Of a DNA stretch of 64,000 nt, positions 60,304 to 64,000 are shown one piece after another; the first letter of the stretch is position 1; each line of letters begins with the position of its first letter. The DNA is from Coriobacteriaceae bacterium. Its GTDB lineage: Bacteria; Actinomycetota; Coriobacteriia; Coriobacteriales; Coriobacteriaceae. The stretch lies in assembly GCA_030525945.1 (NCBI GenBank), contig JAUNDT010000002.1, positions 62,001 through 126,000 on the forward strand. The letters are read 5' to 3'. The notes under the pieces are model-generated. The model had not been told where the DNA came from and ran no database searches. It saw nothing but the letters and a program-made list of their open reading frames with translations. The position numbers and the translations under genes were made by a program.

Positions 60304-62199
60304 ATGGAGATGGACGACCATAAGCGCCGGAGGAATCTGATCCTCTACGTGCTGATTGCCATTTTGGTGTATATGGTGCTTAGCACGGTGTTGTTTCCCA
60401 ATATAAAAACCGGCGGCATGGAGGTGGAAGACGTCACCTACTCGCAGCTGCTCAAGGATCTTGACCGCAAGAAGGTTGACGAGATCAGATACACCACCGA
60501 CGACGCGCAGGCCCTGTATACCCTCAAGGGTGAGGAGAAAAAGGCCTATCGCACCACGACGATGCCGACTGACGTTGATCTGACCAACCGCATTGAAGAG
60601 GCGGGCGCCGAGCTCAAGGTCACTATTCCCGAGCAGGATTCGGGGATGTGGCTGTATCTGCTCATCACGTTTGCCCCCATCATCATCTTCATGCTGCTTG
60701 GCTGGTGGCTCAATCGCCGCATGAAGAAGGCCATGAGCGAGGACAATCCCTCGATGGACTTCTCCGGTGGCGGTTTTGGCGGATTCGGCGGTGGGAACTT
60801 AGGCAAGTCCGGTGCCCGCATCGTCGCCTCCAAGGACGTCGGGGTGACATTCAAGGATGTCGCGGGCCAGGAGGAGGCGAAGGAGTCCCTCAAGGAGGTC
60901 GTCGATTTCCTCGAGAACCCCAAACGCTATGAGGATATTGGAGCCAAGCTGCCCCGTGGCGCCCTGCTTGTCGGACCTCCCGGCACGGGTAAGACGCTGC
61001 TTGCCAAGGCAGTCGCCGGCGAGGCGGGCGTTCCGTTCTTCTCGATCTCCGGCTCCGAATTCGTTGAGATGTTCGTTGGCCGTGGCGCCGCCAAGGTGCG
61101 CGATCTGTTCAAACAGGCAAAGGAAAAGGCCCCCTGCATCGTCTTCATCGACGAGATCGACACGATCGGCAAGAAGCGCGACGGCGGCGGTTTTTCCGGT
61201 AACGATGAGCGCGAGCAGACGCTGAACCAGCTCTTGACCGAGATGGACGGTTTCGACAACCAGAAGGGCATCGTGGTACTTGCCGCCACGAACCGACCCG
61301 ACTCCCTTGACGCCGCGCTGCTTCGCCCCGGTCGTTTTGACCGCCGTGTTCCCGTTGAGCTGCCCGATCTTGCCGGCCGTAAGGCGATTCTGGAGCTGCA
61401 CTCCAAGGATGTTAAGACTCAGCCGCCCATCGACCTGACCGCCATCGCCCGCTCGACGCCGGGTGCGTCGGGCGCCGATTTGGCGAACATCATCAACGAG
61501 GGCGCTCTGCGTGCCGTCCGCCTCGGCAAGACGCGCGCCACGCAGGAGGACTTTGAGGAGAGCGTCGAGGTCGTCATCGCCGGCCAGCAGCGCAAGTCCA
61601 CCGTGCTGTCCGATCACGAGAAGCAGGTCGTCGCGTACCACGAGATCGGCCATGCGATCGTTGCCGCACGTCAGAAGGGGTCTGCTCCGGTTACCAAGAT
61701 CACCATTGTTCCGCGTACGAGCGGCGCGCTCGGCTATACCATGCAGGTCGAGGAAGACGAGCGCTTCCTCACCACTAAGCAGGAGGTGCTCGACAAGCTC
61801 GCCGTGTACTGCGGTGGCCGTGCCGCTGAGGAGCTGATCTTCGGCGAGATGACCACGGGTGCCGCCAACGACATCGAGCAGGCCACCAAGCTGGCGCGGA
61901 ACATGATCACGCGCTTTGGCATGTCCGAGGAGTTCGGCATGATGGCCTTGGGAACCGTGCAGAATGCCTACCTCAACCAGGACACCTCGCTCACGTGCGC
62001 ACCCGGCACGGCTGAACGCGTTGATGCTGCGGTCCTCAAGCTCATCTCCGAGGCCCATGAGCGTGCGATGCAGTTGCTTAAGGAAAACAAGTTCAAGCTG
62101 CATGAGCTTGCGCATTACCTGTACAAAAAGGAGACGATCACCGGCGAGGAGTTCATGAATCTCCTCTCGCGTGAGAATCCCCTCATGCCCAAGGCGTAG
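60304..62199 (+). CDS. ftsH: ATP-dependent zinc metalloprotease FtsH
   Basis: FtsH is the membrane-anchored AAA protease that degrades misfolded and regulatory membrane proteins. The 631-residue protein has one N-terminal helix (~10-32), an extracytoplasmic region, a second helix (~112-135), then the AAA module (Walker [14 protein letters not shown], Walker [12 protein letters not shown], arginine fingers in [11 protein letters not shown]) and the protease with HEIGH as zinc site (most FtsH have HEAGH) and [15 protein letters not shown] 60304 has GGATGGAG at a good distance; GTG 60298 is possible. The NYN-LOTUS gene follows after 3 bases. Confidence 0.96.
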   Translation: MEMDDHKRRRNLILYVLIAILVYMVLSTVLFPNIKTGGMEVEDVTYSQLLKDLDRKKVDEIRYTTDDAQALYTLKGEEKKAYRTTTMPTDVDLTNRIEEAGAELKVTIPEQDSGMWLYLLITFAPIIIFMLLGWWLNRRMKKAMSEDNPSMDFSGGGFGGFGGGNLGKSGARIVASKDVGVTFKDVAGQEEAKESLKEVVDFLENPKRYEDIGAKLPRGALLVGPPGTGKTLLAKAVAGEAGVPFFSISGSEFVEMFVGRGAAKVRDLFKQAKEKAPCIVFIDEIDTIGKKRDGGGFSGNDEREQTLNQLLTEMDGFDNQKGIVVLAATNRPDSLDAALLRPGRFDRRVPVELPDLAGRKAILELHSKDVKTQPPIDLTAIARSTPGASGADLANIINEGALRAVRLGKTRATQEDFEESVEVVIAGQQRKSTVLSDHEKQVVAYHEIGHAIVAARQKGSAPVTKITIVPRTSGALGYTMQVEEDERFLTTKQEVLDKLAVYCGGRAAEELIFGEMTTGAANDIEQATKLARNMITRFGMSEEFGMMALGTVQNAYLNQDTSLTCAPGTAERVDAAVLKLISEAHERAMQLLKENKFKLHELAHYLYKKETITGEEFMNLLSRENPLMPKA

Positions 62200-62202
62200 A
62201 TC

Positions 62203-63111
62203 ATGGCCGTTGATACCGATATGCGTTTCGCCGTGCTTATCGACGCCGATAACGTGAGCGAGAAGTACGTTAAAGTCGTGTTGGACGAGGTGGCTAACGC
62301 CGGCGTTGCAACCTACAAGCGCATCTATGGGGACTGGACGAGCCCCCGTCTCGCCAGCTGGAAGGGCTGCCTGCTCGACAACTCCATCATCCCGATGCAG
62401 CAGTACAGCTACACGTTCGGAAAGAACGCCACCGACTCCGCCATGATCATCGATGCGATGGACATCCTGTACTCCGGCACGGTCGACGGTTTCGTGATCG
62501 TGAGCTCGGACTCCGATTTCACGCGCCTTGTCGCGCGCCTGCGTGAAAGCGGCATGGTGGTGATCGGCATGGGTGAGCAGAAGACACCCAAGCCGTTTAT
62601 CTCCGCCTGCAACAGCTTCAAATATCTCGACCTGCTGTTCGCGCAGCATCGTGCGGAAGAGGAGGGCGAGGATGAGCTTGACGGCCCGTTCGCGTGCAAA
62701 TCCCGCTCGCGTCGCCGCCGTCGTCCGGGTGATGCTGGCGGTAACGGGGAGCTCGCTACCTCCGGCCAGGACGGCGGTAGCGATGTGAGTGATGCCGATT
62801 CGAATGACTCGGACCAGGGTGATGATGAGGTTGCGTTCGGCGAGATGAGCCGCGCCGACAAGCGCCGGCATCTTCGCGCCATTCGCTCCGCCATCAATGC
62901 CATCATCGATGGCTTCTCCGACGAGGACGGATGGGTGAGCCTGGGGCAGCTCGGCGATCAGCTTGCCAAGCGCCTGCCGGATTTTGATGTGAGAAACTAT
63001 GGTTATAAGCGCCTTCGTCCGTTTTTGAAGTCGTTGGGTGTGTATGAGTTCGATGAGCCCACGGGCGAATCGGGCCGCCGCCAGATTTACGTTCGCTTGC
63101 GCGAGCAGTAG
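62203..63111 (+). CDS. NYN-domain ribonuclease with C-terminal OST-HTH/LOTUS domain
   Basis: The 302-residue protein joins an N-terminal NYN (PIN-like) nuclease domain, FAVLIDADNVSEKY with its acidic residues, DAMDILYSG and FVIVSSDSDFTRLVARLRE, to a C-terminal winged-helix LOTUS domain (about 220-300: GWVSLGQLGDQLAKRLPDFD...). A charged, Arg-rich linker (SRSRRRRRPGD) separates them. NYN-LOTUS proteins are thought to cleave or bind RNA. It lies 3 bases after ftsH, so it is co-transcribed with it. Confidence 0.88.
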   Translation: MAVDTDMRFAVLIDADNVSEKYVKVVLDEVANAGVATYKRIYGDWTSPRLASWKGCLLDNSIIPMQQYSYTFGKNATDSAMIIDAMDILYSGTVDGFVIVSSDSDFTRLVARLRESGMVVIGMGEQKTPKPFISACNSFKYLDLLFAQHRAEEEGEDELDGPFACKSRSRRRRRPGDAGGNGELATSGQDGGSDVSDADSNDSDQGDDEVAFGEMSRADKRRHLRAIRSAINAIIDGFSDEDGWVSLGQLGDQLAKRLPDFDVRNYGYKRLRPFLKSLGVYEFDEPTGESGRRQIYVRLREQ

Positions 63112-63159
63112 GCCCAGCGTGCGGCCCTTTGATTCTGCGTGGAAAGCTCGAGATTTCTC

Positions 63160-63187
63160 TTGTTCGGCTCTGCTGGTCGTGTATACT
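63160..63187 (+). promoter_or_regulatory. Promoter of rplS
   Basis: TTGTTC (63160-63165) and TATACT (63182-63187) are 16 bases apart, 68 bases before the rplS start. Confidence 0.6.
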
Positions 63188-63255
63188 ACGACTGTTTGTT
63201 CAACCTATGTGCCGGCGTACGCGTGCGGCACCTCTAGAAGAGTAAGGAATCTGTC

Positions 63256-63597
63256 ATGGATTACATCCGCGCAATTGAGCGTCAGCAGATCCGCGAGGAC
63301 ATGCCTCGCATCCTGGTCGGCGACAACGTCAAGGTGCACTACCGCATCAAGGAAGGCGATCGCGAGCGCGTTCAGGTCTTCCAGGGCGACGTCATCCGTC
63401 TCCAGGGCGCCGGTTCTCGTGAGACCTTCACGGTCCGCAAGATCTCCTATGGCGTGGGCGTCGAGCGCACCTTCCCGGTTCACTCCCCGAAGATCGCCAA
63501 GCTCGAGGTCGTGCGTCACGGTAAGGTCCGTCGCGCCAAGCTGTACTACCTGCGCGACAAGGTGGGCAAGGCTGCTCGCATCCCCGAGAAGCGCTAA
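63256..63597 (+). CDS. rplS: 50S ribosomal protein L19
   Basis: The 113-residue protein has the L19 core ([54 protein letters not shown] and [19 protein letters not shown]). GTAAGGAAT precedes the ATG. In many genomes rplS follows trmD; here it has its own promoter, is followed by a terminator, and precedes rnhB. Confidence 0.97.
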   Translation: MDYIRAIERQQIREDMPRILVGDNVKVHYRIKEGDRERVQVFQGDVIRLQGAGSRETFTVRKISYGVGVERTFPVHSPKIAKLEVVRHGKVRRAKLYYLRDKVGKAARIPEKR

Positions 63598-63634
63598 TCA
63601 GCCAATTCTGGGATACAGATCCGTTTACGAAAGG

Positions 63635-63665
63635 CGGGCCGTCCATTGCGGGTGGCCCGTTTTTC
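63635..63665 (+). terminator. Rho-independent terminator of rplS
   Basis: CGGGCC (63635-63640) pairs with GGCCCG (63654-63659), with further pairs inside, followed by TTTTTC. The rnhB ribosome binding site (TTTGGAGG) lies just after it, so rnhB is read through or weakly separated. Confidence 0.7.
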
Positions 63666-63678
63666 TTTGGAGGTTGCA

Positions 63679-64000
63679 ATGGCAAACATGACAAGCTCCG
63701 CCAGCGCCGCATCTGTTGCGGCGGAGCTGGCAAGTGCTCCTTTGGAGCAGGTTGACGCCTTGCTCGAGCGCTACGCGGAAGATCCACGTCAGCAGGTTCA
63801 GAAGGCTTGCGATCGCGCACGCCGCCGTCGGGATAAGGAGCTGGCTGAGCGCGAGCGTGTCAACGAGATGTACCAAAACATGCTTGAGCTCGGTGGCGAT
63901 GGCGTCGTGGTCGGCGTTGATGAGGTGGGTCGTGGTTCTGTCGCCGGCCCCTTAACCGTTTGCGCCGTTTGTTTGCCGCCTGAGCCTCGTATCTGGGGCA
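63679..64000 (+). CDS. rnhB: Ribonuclease HII, 3' end outside window
   Basis: RNase HII removes ribonucleotides from DNA and RNA-DNA hybrids. The visible 107 residues include an Ala-rich N-terminal region (about 1-75, ending in charged RRRRDKELAERERV) and the catalytic start VVVGVDEVGRGSVAGPLTV, whose Asp and Glu bind the metal. The ATG follows GGAGG. Confidence 0.92.
   Translation, partial: MANMTSSASAASVAAELASAPLEQVDALLERYAEDPRQQVQKACDRARRRRDKELAERERVNEMYQNMLELGGDGVVVGVDEVGRGSVAGPLTVCAVCLPPEPRIWG

Overview
The window is a high-GC, gene-dense chromosomal segment of a Gram-positive anaerobe. The gene set suggests Coriobacteriia (Actinomycetota), most likely a Collinsella-type gut bacterium. 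The pointers are a GlgC/GlgD glycogen locus of Firmicute type in high-GC DNA, a fermentative AdhE, Cys-containing ribosomal proteins L28 and L32, Asp23-DhaL and rnc-smc-ftsY-ffh clusters, and frequent GTG/TTG starts. This placement is inferred from gene content; no 16S gene is present. I saw no tRNA, rRNA, CRISPR array, prophage or intact insertion sequence.

Layout. 1-6235: end of an L,D-transpeptidase gene, then L-serine dehydratase and gltX on the minus strand, a possible type I toxin-antitoxin locus, and metK. 6406-7809: a DUF4143-type ATPase with AT-richer DNA, probably acquired. 7878-15216: priA, def, fmt and rsmB, interrupted by a 1.07-kb non-coding stretch (12376-13449) with two opposed arrays of a degenerate repeat. 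15757-19609: an FmdB-type zinc ribbon gene and a GH13-GH77 fusion. 20253-30364: the glycogen locus glgB-glgP-glgC-glgD-glgA, transcribed on the minus strand. 30693-36144: thiN (+), then an aminoglycoside-phosphotransferase-fold kinase, adhE, a zinc-ribbon membrane protein and rpmB (all minus). 36472-49620: a heterodimeric ABC exporter, the asp23-dhaL pair, recG-rsmD-coaD, a coiled-coil protein, yceD-rpmF-plsX-acpP and rnc. 49630-64000: smc-ftsY-ffh, thyA, dfrA, an rRNA/tRNA methyltransferase, a MATE exporter, ftsH, a NYN-LOTUS protein, rplS and the start of rnhB.

How the genes work together. GlgC/GlgD supply ADP-glucose, GlgA elongates, GlgB branches, GlgP removes glucose-1-phosphate, and the GH13-GH77 fusion recycles maltodextrins; together they form a glycogen storage and turnover module. 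AdhE disposes of reducing equivalents as ethanol. YceD-RpmF-PlsX-ACP links ribosome and phospholipid supply. FtsY and Ffh form the protein-targeting pair. ThyA and DHFR form the thymidylate cycle.

The most unusual signals are four. (1) Six long intergenic hairpins have different, nearly perfect 16-20 bp stems but a related 21-24 nt loop that always contains GAAGC; they sit singly or in opposed pairs at gene borders. (2) The bipolar repeat cluster lies at 12.6-13.2 kb. (3) GlgA carries a ~460-residue histone-H1-like Ala/Lys/Thr tail, and GlgB has a shorter one. (4) Low-complexity insertions occur inside four housekeeping enzymes (SdaA, PriA, Fmt, RsmB). I cannot check from sequence alone whether any of these has been described before.
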